Source: Marinobacterium aestuarii (GTDB lineage Bacteria > Pseudomonadota > Gammaproteobacteria > Pseudomonadales > Balneatricaceae). Taken from it: 64,000 nucleotides of DNA. Position 1 is the stretch's first letter, and each line of letters starts with the position of its first letter. Position numbers and translations under genes: made by a program. The notes under the pieces were generated by a model, which was not told where the DNA came from, made no database searches, and was given only the letters and a program-made list of their open reading frames with translations. The stretch lies in the NCBI RefSeq assembly GCF_001651805.1, contig NZ_CP015839.1, forward strand, positions 2,604,001 to 2,668,000, written 5' to 3'. This document shows positions 34,921-44,851 of this stretch, piece by piece.

Positions 34921-34936
34921 TGGCACGATATCTGTA
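34921..34936 (+). promoter_or_regulatory. Candidate sigma54 promoter upstream of hsdR
   Basis: TGGCACGATATCTGTA matches the -24 element perfectly and has GG-N10-GT spacing to a -12 element in which the usual GC is GT. It lies 30 bases before the hsdR start and 20 bases after the sigma54 activator gene. Confidence 0.5.
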
Positions 34937-34965
34937 ACACAGGACGTTATCACAGGCAGAGCGAC

Positions 34966-37900
34966 ATGAAGTCCATGAATTTTGAACACCTAAGACCTCA
35001 CTGGCCGGAGCTGGCAAATCTTGGCGGATTCGCCGAGACCTATGCCCATCTGGATCCGCAAAGCGCGCTAGTCAAGCTGCGCTGCTTTGTGGAGATGCTG
35101 GTCGGAGCCATCTATCGCGATCTCAAATTGCCTGTCGAGCCCAATGCCACTTTCATGGATCGGCTGAATAACGGCAGTTTTACCTCTGTCGTTCCCCGTG
35201 TGATTCTCGATAAGCTGCATGCTGTACGTATTAACGGCAACAAGGCCGCGCATGAAGGCAATGTTTCTGCTGATTCGGCCGTATGGTTGGTACAGGAGGC
35301 ATACCATCTTGGCTGCTGGCTATACGTGACGCAGGCCGATGGCAGCCCGGAATCCTGTCCGGACTTTCAGGTGCCACAAATGCCTGGTGTGTCCAGCAGC
35401 AAAGGGGAGTTCAAGAAAAAGGCCAAAGCGTTGCAGGAGCAGCTTGCAGCGCAGTCTGCACAGCTTAAACAGGCGCTTGCAGAGCTGGAGACCGCCAAAC
35501 AGGCTGAGCGTGAGGCCCAGCAGCAAGCAGCCCGCCTGAAAAACGAATTTGACAAGGTGAAAGCCCAAGCCTTTATCGCGGCAAGCAGCAAGGCTACCAG
35601 TACTTTGGTGCTTAACGAGGCCGAGACACGCCGTCGCCTGATTGACAGCGAGTTGCGCGACGCCGGTTGGGATCTGAGCCTCGACGGTGCCAGCACCGAG
35701 CAAGTCACGCTTGAGCACGAGGTGGATGGTCAGCCGACTCAAACGGGCATTGGTTACTGCGATTATGTACTGTGGGATGATAACGGCAAGCCACTGGCCG
35801 TAGTGGAAGCAAAGCGCGCCCGCGAGAATGCCGAGAAAGGCCGTCAGCAAGGCAAGCTCTACGCCGATGCCCTTGAAAAGAAGCACGGTCAGCGCCCGGT
35901 AATCTTCTATACCAATGGTTACGACGTCTGGATCTGGGACGATGTGCTCGACACCGTGCCCCGCAAGCTCTATGGCTATTACAGCAAAGACAGCCTCCAG
36001 TACCTGATCAGCCAGCGCAAACAGCGAAAGAACCTCAATAGCACGCCTATCGACACCACCATCGCCGGCCGTTTGTACCAGATGGAGTCGATCACCCGTG
36101 TCAGCGAACGCTTCAGCGAAGGCCATCGCAAGGCGCTGGTGGTGCAGGCCACCGGCACCGGCAAGACCCGTGTATCCATTGCGCTCACCAAGCGGTTGCT
36201 GGATGCCGGCTGGGCGAAGCGGGTGCTGTTCCTGTGCGACCGAAAGGAGCTGCGCAAGCAGGCCAAAAACGCTTACAGCGAATTCGTCAAAGAGCCACTC
36301 TATGTGGTGGGACGAAGCAAGAAGCAGGATCAGCATAATGCCCGCATCTACATTGCCACCTATCCAGGCATGCTGCGCATTTACGAGCAGTTCGATGTCG
36401 GCTTCTTCGATCTGATCATCGCAGACGAATCTCATCGCTCGGTCTATAACGTCTACGGTGACCTGTTTAAATACTTCGATGCCCGCCAGATGGGGCTCAC
36501 GGCCACGCCGGTGGAAATGGTAAGCCGCTCCACTTGTCGGCTGTTTGGCTGTGATTACAAGCTTCCTACCGCCAGTTATCCGCTGGAGCAGGCGGTGGCC
36601 GATGGCAACCTGGTGCCGTTTCGTGTCGTCACCCACACTACCCAATTCCTGCGTGAAGGGATCAAGGGTCATGCACTAAGTGACGAGCAGGTCGCTGAAC
36701 TGGAAGACCAAGGTCTAGACCCTAATGACCTTGATTTTAACGCCCCCGATATCGACAAGGCGGTGTTCAACAAGGACACCAACCGCGCCATCCTGCGCAA
36801 TCTGATGGAGCGCGGCCTGCGTGATGCAGACGGTCAGCTACCCGGCAAGACCATTGTCTTCGCTCGCAACATTCAGCACGCCGAACTGCTGGCCTCGCTT
36901 TTTGGCGAGATGTATCCCCAGCACGGTGGCAATTTCTGCCGTGTGATCCACTCCAAGTATGAGCGTGCTGAAGAGCTGATCGACGATTTCAAGGGCGCCG
37001 GAGAAAAGCCCGCCGACGAGATTACCATCGCCATTTCGGTGGATATGCTCGACACCGGCATCGATGTGCCCTCAGTGGTCAATTTGGTATTCGCCCGGCC
37101 GATCAAATCCAAGGTCAAGTTCTGGCAGATGGTGGGGCGGGGCACCCGTCTGTGTGAAAACCTGTACGGTCCTGGCCAGGACAAGACCCATTTTTTGATC
37201 TTCGATCACTGGGGCAACTTCGATTACTTCGAAATGGACCCGCCTGACGACGAAGCTCGCCCGAGTAAATCCCTGAGTGAAAAGCTGTTCGATAGCCGCC
37301 TTGATCTGGCCGAAACGGCGCTCAGGAAAGCGGAGATGGAGCTGTTCCAGCAGACCATTGCGCTGATTCAGGAAGACATCAACGCCCTGGACGACCGCTG
37401 CATCGCTGTGCGCGATAAATGGCAGCTCAAGGCACAGCTCGGTGATGTCAAAACGTTGCAGCAGTTCGCCCCCGATACCCGACAGCTCTTGCGTGCCGAG
37501 ATGTCGCCGCTGATGCAGTGGCGCGATATCAAGGGACAGTCCGAGGCCCTGCGCTGGGACCAGCAGCTCACCGAACTACAGCTGATCCGCCTGACCAATC
37601 CATCTCAGCTGGATGTGGTTAGACAGCCGGTGCTCGACAAGGTGAGTCAGCTTTCCATGCACCTCAATCCGGTGCGTGCCCAGGCAGAAACGATCAGGAC
37701 CATCCAGCAGGATGCCTTCTGGCAGGCCGTCACGTTCGAGCAGCTGGAGAAGAAGCGTCTCGCCCTGCGCGGTGTTATCCACCTGCGTGATAAAAAATTA
37801 GTAGATCCGCCAACAGCGCCGCTGCCGGTTATCGATATCAAGGAAGACGAGGGTCTGTACCAAACCGGTGATCGGCCAACCCGAATTATTAATGTCGATT

Positions 37901-38418
37901 ACCAGATTTTCCGCCAGCAGGTGGAAGCCACACTCACACCTCTGTTCGAAACCGACCCGGTGCTGGTCAAGATCCGCCAGGGCAAGCCGGTTAGCGAGGC
38001 CGAGGTGGCACAGCTGAATGCCCTGGTGCACATCCAGAATCCCGATCTGGATCTGGGTACCCTGAAGGAGTTTTTCCCAGAGTCCAGTGCCACCCTGGAT
38101 CAGATTCTGCGGACCATCGTCGGGCTGGATGCGATTGCTATAGAAGCGGCCTTTACCGATTTTGTGCAGGCACACCACATCAGTCTGTCGAGCCGCCAGC
38201 AGCGCTTTATCGGCCTGCTCAAGAACCATCTGTGCAAGTACGGCTCCATCAACGTGGCCGATCTGTACGAGCAGCCGTTCATTGCCGAGCATCACGAAGG
38301 CCTCGATGGTATCTTCCCCGAGCAGCGCCAGGCCAACGCACTGGTGGCGCTGGTCAAGCGCTTCGGAGTCCATCTGGGAGCCCGTAAGACCCGCACAGAA
38401 CACGGCATTAGCAACTGA
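34966..38418 (+). CDS. hsdR: Type I restriction enzyme, HsdR (R) subunit
   Basis: The N-terminal 110 residues resemble a DUF4145/HEPN-like helical domain (ALVKLRCFVEMLVGAIYRDL), followed by coiled coil (about 150-205). The nuclease core is GYCDYVLWDDNGKPLAVVEAKRA (about 263-285, with D and ExK). The SF2 translocase motor has Walker A QATGTGKT near 395 and Walker B IIADESHRS near 485. GLTATPV and MVGRGTRLCENLYGPG follow, and the C-terminal 300 residues match the EcoEI-type R subunit tail. At 1150 residues it is full length. It cleaves unmodified DNA after translocation with HsdM and HsdS. It starts the hsd-zor operon. Confidence 0.95.
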   Translation: MKSMNFEHLRPHWPELANLGGFAETYAHLDPQSALVKLRCFVEMLVGAIYRDLKLPVEPNATFMDRLNNGSFTSVVPRVILDKLHAVRINGNKAAHEGNVSADSAVWLVQEAYHLGCWLYVTQADGSPESCPDFQVPQMPGVSSSKGEFKKKAKALQEQLAAQSAQLKQALAELETAKQAEREAQQQAARLKNEFDKVKAQAFIAASSKATSTLVLNEAETRRRLIDSELRDAGWDLSLDGASTEQVTLEHEVDGQPTQTGIGYCDYVLWDDNGKPLAVVEAKRARENAEKGRQQGKLYADALEKKHGQRPVIFYTNGYDVWIWDDVLDTVPRKLYGYYSKDSLQYLISQRKQRKNLNSTPIDTTIAGRLYQMESITRVSERFSEGHRKALVVQATGTGKTRVSIALTKRLLDAGWAKRVLFLCDRKELRKQAKNAYSEFVKEPLYVVGRSKKQDQHNARIYIATYPGMLRIYEQFDVGFFDLIIADESHRSVYNVYGDLFKYFDARQMGLTATPVEMVSRSTCRLFGCDYKLPTASYPLEQAVADGNLVPFRVVTHTTQFLREGIKGHALSDEQVAELEDQGLDPNDLDFNAPDIDKAVFNKDTNRAILRNLMERGLRDADGQLPGKTIVFARNIQHAELLASLFGEMYPQHGGNFCRVIHSKYERAEELIDDFKGAGEKPADEITIAISVDMLDTGIDVPSVVNLVFARPIKSKVKFWQMVGRGTRLCENLYGPGQDKTHFLIFDHWGNFDYFEMDPPDDEARPSKSLSEKLFDSRLDLAETALRKAEMELFQQTIALIQEDINALDDRCIAVRDKWQLKAQLGDVKTLQQFAPDTRQLLRAEMSPLMQWRDIKGQSEALRWDQQLTELQLIRLTNPSQLDVVRQPVLDKVSQLSMHLNPVRAQAETIRTIQQDAFWQAVTFEQLEKKRLALRGVIHLRDKKLVDPPTAPLPVIDIKEDEGLYQTGDRPTRIINVDYQIFRQQVEATLTPLFETDPVLVKIRQGKPVSEAEVAQLNALVHIQNPDLDLGTLKEFFPESSATLDQILRTIVGLDAIAIEAAFTDFVQAHHISLSSRQQRFIGLLKNHLCKYGSINVADLYEQPFIAEHHEGLDGIFPEQRQANALVALVKRFGVHLGARKTRTEHGISN

Positions 38419-38449
38419 TTTTCAACACAATTCAGGGGAGTACCCGTTC

Positions 38450-38743
38450 ATGAGTGATACGCTTTGCCGCAGGCTGCAACTCAACCATATTGAGGGGGAT
38501 ATCCTGTATCCCTGTCGTATGAAAAACCAGGATACAGGCCTGGTAGCCTTTAGGCTTTCAAAGGGCGGCAACACCAAGCGAGACAGCATTGAAGTCACCG
38601 ACGAACAGGAGATGATCCGCAAGGTGACAACCCAGGGTTACAAGGTGCGGGCCCGCACCATCGAGCCTGTCAGCCAGGGCGGTCGTACAGGACTCTATAC
38701 CCTGGGCGAGCAAGCTATTCGAGACTGGACACTGAATGATTAA
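38450..38743 (+). CDS. Small protein between hsdR and hsdM
   Basis: This 97-residue basic protein is encoded between the R and M subunit genes, with AGGGGAG nine bases before the ATG. It reads MSDTLCRRLQLNHIEGDILY, then SKGGNTKRDSIEVTDEQEMIRKV and SQGGRTGLYTLGEQAIRDW. Similar small proteins accompany some type I restriction loci as far as I recall, but I know no established function. The conserved position and coupling suggest an accessory role in the complex or in controlling restriction. Fifteen bases separate its stop from hsdM. Confidence 0.7.
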   Translation: MSDTLCRRLQLNHIEGDILYPCRMKNQDTGLVAFRLSKGGNTKRDSIEVTDEQEMIRKVTTQGYKVRARTIEPVSQGGRTGLYTLGEQAIRDWTLND

Positions 38744-38758
38744 CGGATATACGAAGCA

Positions 38759-40300
38759 ATGATTACCGGCGCACTGAAAAGCAAGATCGACAAGCTGTGG
38801 GAAGAGTTCTGGACCGGCGGTATCGCCAACCCACTGACGGTGATCGAGCAGATTACCTTTCTGATGTACGCACGCCTGCTGGACATGAACGAGCGGCGTG
38901 ACGAAAAGCGCGCTGAGCGTACCGGCAAGTCATTCAGCAAGCGTTTTACCCAGTATGAGCAGGACATCCGCTGGGAGAGCTTTCGCCATCTGCCCGCCGA
39001 CCAGATGTACAAGGTCGTCAAGGATGAGGTGTTCCCGCACTTCAAGGATCTGGCCGGGGAGGGCTCGCTGTTCGCCGAATTCATGAAAGACGCCCAGCTG
39101 ATGATCCAGAAGCCCAATCTGCTGGTCAAGGCGGTGAACATGGTCAGCGACCTGCCGCTCGACAGCGCTGATGTCAAAGGCGACCTGTACGAGTATCTGC
39201 TGTCCAAGCTGACGACCGCCGGCATCAACGGTCAGTTCCGCACCCCGCGCCATATCATCCGCGCAATCGTGGAAATGCTTGAGCCCGAAGCCCACTACCG
39301 CATCGCCGATCCCGCCTGCGGTACCGCGGGTTTTCTGGCCGCCAGCTACGAGTACCTGCTGGAAAAATACAGCTCTCCCGAGGGGGTGATTACCGAAACG
39401 GTAATCAACGACAAGGGCGAGCAGGTCGAACAGAAAATATACACCGGCGATCTGCTGCATGAACACCGCCGCCATGTGGACACCGACATGTTCCACGGTT
39501 TCGATTTCGACGCCACCATGCTGCGCATAGCCGCCATGAACCTGGTGATGCACGGCGTTGCCGAGCCCGATGTGCATTACCAGGATACCCTCAGTCAGCG
39601 CTTTTCCGAGCGCTTCCCTCAGGCGGCGAAGGAGGGTTTCGATCTTATTCTCGCCAACCCGCCGTTCAAGGGCAGCCTGGATGAGGAAGATGTAGACCCG
39701 GCGCTGCTGCGGGTAGTGAAAACCAAGAAGACCGAGCTGCTGTTCGTGGCCCTGATCCTGCGCATGCTCAAGATCGGTGGCCGCAGCGCTACTATCGTGC
39801 CCGACGGCGTGCTGTTCGGTTCCTCCAAGGCGCACCAGCAACTGCGCAAACACCTGATTGAAGACAATCAGCTTGAAGCGGTGATCAGCCTGCCCAGCGG
39901 CGCATTCAAGCCCTACGCCGGCGTCTCCACCGCCATCCTGATCTTCACCAAAGGTGGCGAAACCGACCATGTCTGGTTCTACGATGTGCAGGCCGATGGC
40001 TTTTCGCTGGATGACAAACGCCAGAAAATAGACGCCAACGATCTGCCGGATCTGATCAGCCAGTTCAAGTCCAGGGGCATGACACCGGCCGACAGCGCGC
40101 AGAACGACCGCAGCGCCCAGCGCTTCTGGGTCAGCAAGGCCGAGATTGAAGCCAGCAAGTACGACCTGTCGCTGAACCGCTACCGCGAGCAGGTGCATGT
40201 GACTGAGGAGTACGATGCGCCCAAGGTTATCCTGGCACGGCTGAAGGCTCTGGAGGCCGAGATTCAGCAGGACCTGGAAGAGCTGGAGGGGATGCTGTAA
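38759..40300 (+). CDS. hsdM: Type I DNA methyltransferase, HsdM (M) subunit
   Basis: This 513-residue N6-adenine methyltransferase has an N-terminal HsdM helical domain ([20 protein letters not shown]). The SAM-binding motif I is [11 protein letters not shown] near residue 183, and the catalytic motif IV is LANPPFKG near 300. Methylation of the recognition site protects the host and is needed for restriction. It overlaps hsdS by one base (TAATG). Length and motifs fit an intact M subunit. Confidence 0.96.
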   Translation: MITGALKSKIDKLWEEFWTGGIANPLTVIEQITFLMYARLLDMNERRDEKRAERTGKSFSKRFTQYEQDIRWESFRHLPADQMYKVVKDEVFPHFKDLAGEGSLFAEFMKDAQLMIQKPNLLVKAVNMVSDLPLDSADVKGDLYEYLLSKLTTAGINGQFRTPRHIIRAIVEMLEPEAHYRIADPACGTAGFLAASYEYLLEKYSSPEGVITETVINDKGEQVEQKIYTGDLLHEHRRHVDTDMFHGFDFDATMLRIAAMNLVMHGVAEPDVHYQDTLSQRFSERFPQAAKEGFDLILANPPFKGSLDEEDVDPALLRVVKTKKTELLFVALILRMLKIGGRSATIVPDGVLFGSSKAHQQLRKHLIEDNQLEAVISLPSGAFKPYAGVSTAILIFTKGGETDHVWFYDVQADGFSLDDKRQKIDANDLPDLISQFKSRGMTPADSAQNDRSAQRFWVSKAEIEASKYDLSLNRYREQVHVTEEYDAPKVILARLKALEAEIQQDLEELEGML

Positions 40301-41484
40301 TGGTTGCTTTAAGCGAATTGGTTGATATTCGTGGTGGAGGTACGCCTAGCAAAGCTGTACCTGAATATTGGAATGGAAATATACCTTGGGCATCAGTTAA
40401 AGACTTTAAATCTTCAGAGTTGAGAGTCACAGCGGATTATATTTCTGAGCTAGGGGTTAAAAACTCAGCAACAAGTTTGATTCCGGCCAATAGTATTATT
40501 GTCCCTACGCGCATGGCTCTGGGCAAAGTTGCTATGACAGCCGTTGATATGGCAATTAACCAAGATTTAAAGGCTTTGCTAATTAAAGATGAAGTGGTAC
40601 TTGATAAGCGCTATCTTTTACGGTTTCTAGAATCTAAATCTCGGTTTATAGAAAAGCAAGGTAAAGGGGCTACGGTAAAGGGTATAACCTTGGATGTTCT
40701 GCGCAGTTTGAATGTCCCTCTCCCGCCCCTGGCCGAGCAACAGCGTATCGCCGCCATTCTGGACAAGGCTGACGCCCTGCGCCGCAAGCGCCAGCAAGCC
40801 ATCGACCTCGCCGACCAGCTCCTCCGCAGCGTATTTCTGGAGATGTTCGGCGATCCGGCCTCCAATCCGAAGGGGTGGTCAATAATGTCGGCTGGTGCGT
40901 GCCTTCGTGAAGGATTTATACTCGAGGTTCAAGACGGAAATCATGGCAATGATCATCCTAAAGTTGCGGACTTTTCTCAGTTAGGTATACCTTTTGTTAC
41001 CGCAAATGTCGTTCGCGATGGAAAGATTCTATTCGATAAATGTTATTACCTCAGCGATGCGTGGCGAAACAAGCTCCGGGTTGGCTTTGCACTGCCAGGA
41101 GACGTATTGTTAACCCACAAAGGCACGTTGGGTTTAACCGCAGTGCTGGATGAAACACACTCTGTGTACATATTTAGCCCCCAAACTACTTATTACCGGA
41201 TCAACGAGTCTCATATACTTCCAGATTATCTAAAGGGTTATTTCGATACGGAGTATTTCCAGCGTTTGTTAGCGAAGGAAGGAAAGCAGTCTACACGGGC
41301 GTACATCGGAATAACGAGACAGAAAGAGTTACCGATCATTGTTCCTCCAATGGAGGAGCAGAGGAGGTATGTAGATTTGGTGGAGATATACAAGAAAAAA
41401 CTCGATAACTACCGGAGTCATGAGATGGCTTGCGGGGCGCTGTTTGCTTCTTTGTCTCAGCAAGCCTTCCGAGGTGATTTGTGA
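40300..41484 (+). CDS. hsdS: Type I specificity subunit HsdS
   Basis: This 394-residue protein has two target recognition domains (about 1-145 and 200-370) separated by the conserved central helix LPPLAEQQRIAAILDKADAL. A second, weaker conserved region, VPPMEEQRRYVDLVEIYKK, lies near the end. It determines the two half-sites of the recognition sequence. Both variable domains are AT-rich compared with the central conserved part, a common sign of domain exchange. It starts within the hsdM stop codon. A single complete S gene is present, with no inverted second copy nearby. Confidence 0.95.
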   Translation: MVALSELVDIRGGGTPSKAVPEYWNGNIPWASVKDFKSSELRVTADYISELGVKNSATSLIPANSIIVPTRMALGKVAMTAVDMAINQDLKALLIKDEVVLDKRYLLRFLESKSRFIEKQGKGATVKGITLDVLRSLNVPLPPLAEQQRIAAILDKADALRRKRQQAIDLADQLLRSVFLEMFGDPASNPKGWSIMSAGACLREGFILEVQDGNHGNDHPKVADFSQLGIPFVTANVVRDGKILFDKCYYLSDAWRNKLRVGFALPGDVLLTHKGTLGLTAVLDETHSVYIFSPQTTYYRINESHILPDYLKGYFDTEYFQRLLAKEGKQSTRAYIGITRQKELPIIVPPMEEQRRYVDLVEIYKKKLDNYRSHEMACGALFASLSQQAFRGDL

Positions 41485-41557
41485 AGTGCCCACTGCCTGC
41501 GAACCTTCCTTACCGGAAACCGCGTCCACACCGCTTGGCTCTGGGAGACCAATTACG

Positions 41558-41890
41558 ATGAAGGATGACGTGGCACTGGTGTATCAGATCACCTCAATCA
41601 ATCGAGCTTGGAAGCGCGCCCGGGAGCAGTGGGGGGAAGACTCTGCAATCGCGCTGATGCTGCGCGAGCGCAAGTCATCGCTTCAGGCAAGGTTGGTTCG
41701 GGACAGCCCTGACGCCGTATATCTGCGGTCGGATACGGATAACACGGATGGTGAGCCGCTCTACAGTGTTCGGCTGAAATCGCAAGTCCAGTTGCCGAAC
41801 GGTGTTACTCGAAGCGATGCCGAGCATATGCCCGTGCGCCTGGCACAAGAACTGTTCTCACCGGCCGAGCTGGCCGGAATAGTAAAATAA
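41558..41890 (+). CDS. Small uncharacterised protein between hsdS and zorA
   Basis: I do not recognise this 110-residue hydrophilic protein. Visible sequence includes VALVYQITSINRAWKRAREQ, LMLRERKSSLQARLVRD and a C-terminal AEHMPVRLAQELFSPAELAG. GGGAG precedes the ATG at 41558; the frame is open upstream but unlikely coding. It ends eleven bases before zorA, suggesting coupling to the Zorya genes rather than to restriction. Its conservation next to zorA elsewhere would decide whether it is a system component. Confidence 0.6.
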   Translation: MKDDVALVYQITSINRAWKRAREQWGEDSAIALMLRERKSSLQARLVRDSPDAVYLRSDTDNTDGEPLYSVRLKSQVQLPNGVTRSDAEHMPVRLAQELFSPAELAGIVK

Positions 41891-41901
41891 GGATGTTATA
41901 G

Positions 41902-44196
41902 ATGAATGTACCTGGGCTTCCGGCAATCGATATCACACTTTTGTTCTACATCGCGATTGCTTCGGTTCTGCTGTTTTTTATGCATGCGGAGCTTAGGCTC
42001 TCATCGCGCTATCGGCGATCGTTGGTTGCATGGAAGGAACTTAAAACGTTGCTCGGCAGCGGGCAAAGTGACATCGATTTGAAGGCACTTTCCGGCATGC
42101 TGACGAACCTTATCCACCAGTTTTTCGTGCCTGTCGAGCGCTCAGGCGCCTCGGACGACACTCAGCCATCCGTCGAGCTGGCGAAGGTCAATACGCACTA
42201 CCTGGTGACGGTGCCCGCCGCAACGCTCGTTCCGTACCAGCCGACCTCACCTTACCGGTTTGTGCCGGCGTTGCTGACCACTATCGGGGTTCTGGGAACC
42301 TTCCTTGGCATATCGTTGGGTCTGGCGGATTTTCAATCCACAGGCGGTGGCTCTGAGGCGTTGATGAAATCGGCGACCAGCCTCCTAGATGGGATGAAAA
42401 CCGCCTTTTATACGTCGCTGGCCGGCCTGGCGGCATCCATTGTTTTTATGGCCTGGCATGCGAGCTTGAGCAAAGCGCGGGAGAAGCGGCATCGCGCGCT
42501 GTCCGGCGCGTTTCAGGAGCTCTGTCTTTCAGTGTCACCGGTTACCCTGTTGCACAAACTGGACCCGTCAAATCAGCAGGAACTGATCGCGAAGCAGCTG
42601 GCGGCGGCCGATGCCACTACTGCATCGAATGAACAGCTGGTCAAGGTTGTGAGTGAGATGGGAGATGTGTTTAAAAAGTTCGACTCAGATACAATTTCCG
42701 CGTCGGTATCCAAGGCCGTTAGTCAAAGTGTCGAACACTCTATTGCGCCGCATTTGGCATCGATCAGCGAGAGTATCAAGGACCTGCGCGAAATAAAGGA
42801 ACAGAGCGCCAGGGAGGTGGTGGAGCTGCTGGTGGGTACCCTGCGCAGCGAGGTGGTCGAACCCTTCGCCCAGCAGTCCGCTGAATTCGTGCAAACAACC
42901 GGCCGTATGGCCGCTGTCATCGAGCATTCAAACCAGCAGCTGGCTCAGGCTGTAGGAGATGTTGGTGCCGTGTTCGAGAAGTTCAATTCCGATACGATCT
43001 CAGAGTCGGTATCCAAGGCGGTTACTCAGAGTGTTGAACGTTCCATCGCGCCTCATCTGGCGTCGATTGGCGAGAGTATCAAGGACCTGCGTGAAATAAA
43101 GGAACAGAGCGCCAGGGAGGTGGTGGAGTTGCTGGTGGGTACCCTGCGCAGCGAGGTGGTCGAGCCCTTCGCCCAGCAGTCCGGTGAATTCGTGCAAACG
43201 GCAGGGCGTATGGCCGACGTCGTGGAGCGTTCCACAACCTCCGTGGAGCGCTTGTCGGGTGAAATGAGCAAGGTGATGGAGGGGCTGGACGCGACAACCC
43301 GGTCGCTGAACCAGTTCCAGCAAGATACGTTGACCAAGCTATCGCAGTTCGCCGAATCGTTGAGCACTATCCTCGCCCAGTTCAAGGACGACACAGAGGG
43401 GGCGCTAAGCCGCGTGGCCGAAGAGATACAGCGTGCATTGAATCAGTCAATCGAAGGAATGGACGCACAGCGCAGTGCATTTGAGCAAAGTGCCCAACGC
43501 GCCTCGCAGGCCTTCGCTGAGCAGAATGAAAGTCTGAAAAACATCGGCCTTGAGTCCAGTGCGCTGATGCGTGACGCCAAACAAAATCTGCTGGATGGCT
43601 TGAGCAATATCGATGACAAGGTCAAGGCCATGTCGTCCGTGGCGCAGCAGGAGCTGGAGCGCTTCCGGCTGGAATACCAAGCGAACCTGACGGAGTTTTT
43701 TGACTTGCAGGCAAACCTGCTGGAGAAAACCCTGGGTGAGCAGCGTGCAGGGCTGGCGAGTGTAGTGGAAGACTTCCGCGCCGCCTTTGTCGAGGAAAAC
43801 ACGCTACGCAAGCAGCAATATCTCGCAATCGATCAGCAGTACAGCCAACTCAAGGATGGCGTCACGCTGGTGCAGGAGCTGGTCGAGGCAATCGGAATGA
43901 ACAAGGCCGGTGCTTTCAGTCAGCTGGAAGATGCATCCAATGCTATTAGTGCACAGGTCGGCAAGCTGCGATATTCCTACGAGGAGGCCGCGGCCCGCTT
44001 CAATAAAATGACCGAGCAGATGCCGGAAGCCATGACCGGTTACTTCGAACGAGCCAATAGCAGCCATACACGCTTCTTCGATAATTTCGACGAAGCCGCG
44101 GCCCAGGTTCACGGAAAACTCGCAGACGCCGCCAACCTGCTCGTGACAGCCATGCAGCAGATTGAAATGCAGCTTATCGACGAGAAGGTGAGCTGA
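41902..44196 (+). CDS. zorA: ZorA-like MotA/TolQ/ExbB-type membrane motor protein with long tail
   Basis: This 764-residue protein has membrane segments at about 10-27, 125-148 and 170-192. The MotA/ExbB-like core contains ALLTTIGVLGTFLGISLGL and AFYTSLAGLAAS. A 560-residue cytoplasmic coiled-coil tail follows. In Zorya systems ZorA5-ZorB2 forms a proton-driven motor whose long intracellular tail senses invasion and recruits effectors. Here the tail contains an almost exact tandem duplication of 101 residues (about 259-460). AAGGA lies eight bases upstream of the start. It overlaps zorB by one base. It is longer than is usual for ZorA, partly because of the duplication. Confidence 0.88.
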   Translation: MNVPGLPAIDITLLFYIAIASVLLFFMHAELRLSSRYRRSLVAWKELKTLLGSGQSDIDLKALSGMLTNLIHQFFVPVERSGASDDTQPSVELAKVNTHYLVTVPAATLVPYQPTSPYRFVPALLTTIGVLGTFLGISLGLADFQSTGGGSEALMKSATSLLDGMKTAFYTSLAGLAASIVFMAWHASLSKAREKRHRALSGAFQELCLSVSPVTLLHKLDPSNQQELIAKQLAAADATTASNEQLVKVVSEMGDVFKKFDSDTISASVSKAVSQSVEHSIAPHLASISESIKDLREIKEQSAREVVELLVGTLRSEVVEPFAQQSAEFVQTTGRMAAVIEHSNQQLAQAVGDVGAVFEKFNSDTISESVSKAVTQSVERSIAPHLASIGESIKDLREIKEQSAREVVELLVGTLRSEVVEPFAQQSGEFVQTAGRMADVVERSTTSVERLSGEMSKVMEGLDATTRSLNQFQQDTLTKLSQFAESLSTILAQFKDDTEGALSRVAEEIQRALNQSIEGMDAQRSAFEQSAQRASQAFAEQNESLKNIGLESSALMRDAKQNLLDGLSNIDDKVKAMSSVAQQELERFRLEYQANLTEFFDLQANLLEKTLGEQRAGLASVVEDFRAAFVEENTLRKQQYLAIDQQYSQLKDGVTLVQELVEAIGMNKAGAFSQLEDASNAISAQVGKLRYSYEEAAARFNKMTEQMPEAMTGYFERANSSHTRFFDNFDEAAAQVHGKLADAANLLVTAMQQIEMQLIDEKVS
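42676..43281 (+). repeat. 303-base in-frame tandem duplication within zorA
   Basis: Two consecutive units of 303 bases (starting at 42676 and 42979) encode matching 101-residue segments of the coiled-coil tail. Within them, about 130 bases from GAGAGTATCAAGGACCTGCG onward (42770 and 43073) are nearly identical, while the rest has diverged more. Such a gradient suggests recent duplication or continuing conversion. The insertion lengthens the tail without breaking the heptads. Confidence 0.85.
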
Positions 44197-44849
44197 TGGA
44201 ACGGCACGAGTGGAGTTATCCAGAGACCGATATCGATGAAACGGGCGCCTGGTTGTCGATTGGCGACCTGATGTCAGGGCTGCTGATGATCTTTGCGCTG
44301 CTGCTGATTCTGGCGTTGTTGCAGCTGACAGAGGCGGCCGAAAAGGCCAAGAGCGGTCGAATCGTAATTATTCAATCGTTGCAGAAAACTTTGTCCGAGA
44401 AAGGCATCAATGCCGAGGTCGACCCGCAGACAGGCGATATCAGTATCCTCGACTCCGTCCTGTTCGATATCGACAGCGCCGCGCTCAAGCCGGCCGGTCA
44501 TGACTTCCTTGAACTGTTCGTGCCGGCGTATAGCAACGCAATTTTTTCAAGTGACGACGTTGCTAACGAAATCCAGCACGTGGTGATCGAAGGCCATACG
44601 AGTTCGACCGGTAGCTGGGATTACAACATGAACCTCAGCCTTAACCGCGCGAACAGTGTTTCCGAGGCCGTTTCCCGACTGTCCTTTATGGGCAAAGGCA
44701 GGTTTCGCGCCCGCATGCTAGTTGCGGGAAGAGGCGAGGCGGATGCTGATCAGTCGGTAGATCGGCCCGGCGATCGAAAGGTGATCTTCCGTTTCCAGTT
44801 CAAGAGCGATCGCTTTTTGCACTGGTTTATGGAACAGCGGGGGCTTTGA
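44196..44849 (+). CDS. zorB: ZorB-like MotB/OmpA-family stator protein
   Basis: This 217-residue protein has one N-terminal membrane helix (about 22-46) with an aspartate at its start (residue 24, in LSIGDLMSGLLMIF), equivalent to the proton-carrying aspartate of MotB and ZorB. A periplasmic OmpA-like peptidoglycan-binding domain (about 90-215) contains DSVLFDIDSAALKPAG, IEGHTSSTG and LNRANSVSEAV. It anchors the ZorA motor to the cell wall and conducts ions. The one-base overlap with zorA and immediate zorC-like neighbour show an operon. Confidence 0.92.
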   Translation: MERHEWSYPETDIDETGAWLSIGDLMSGLLMIFALLLILALLQLTEAAEKAKSGRIVIIQSLQKTLSEKGINAEVDPQTGDISILDSVLFDIDSAALKPAGHDFLELFVPAYSNAIFSSDDVANEIQHVVIEGHTSSTGSWDYNMNLSLNRANSVSEAVSRLSFMGKGRFRARMLVAGRGEADADQSVDRPGDRKVIFRFQFKSDRFLHWFMEQRGL

Positions 44850-44851
44850 GC

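Noticed and set aside
35320-36672. A 450-residue minus-strand open frame inside hsdR
   Set aside because: It lies antisense to the R-subunit nuclease and motor motifs and has no recognisable domain or ribosome site.
38930-40198. A 422-residue minus-strand open frame inside hsdM
   Set aside because: It is antisense to the methyltransferase motifs, which are intact on the plus strand.
42676-43281. Repeat block in zorA considered as a CRISPR-like array
   Set aside because: It is two 303-base in-frame coding units, not short repeats with unique spacers. I saw no CRISPR array anywhere in the window.
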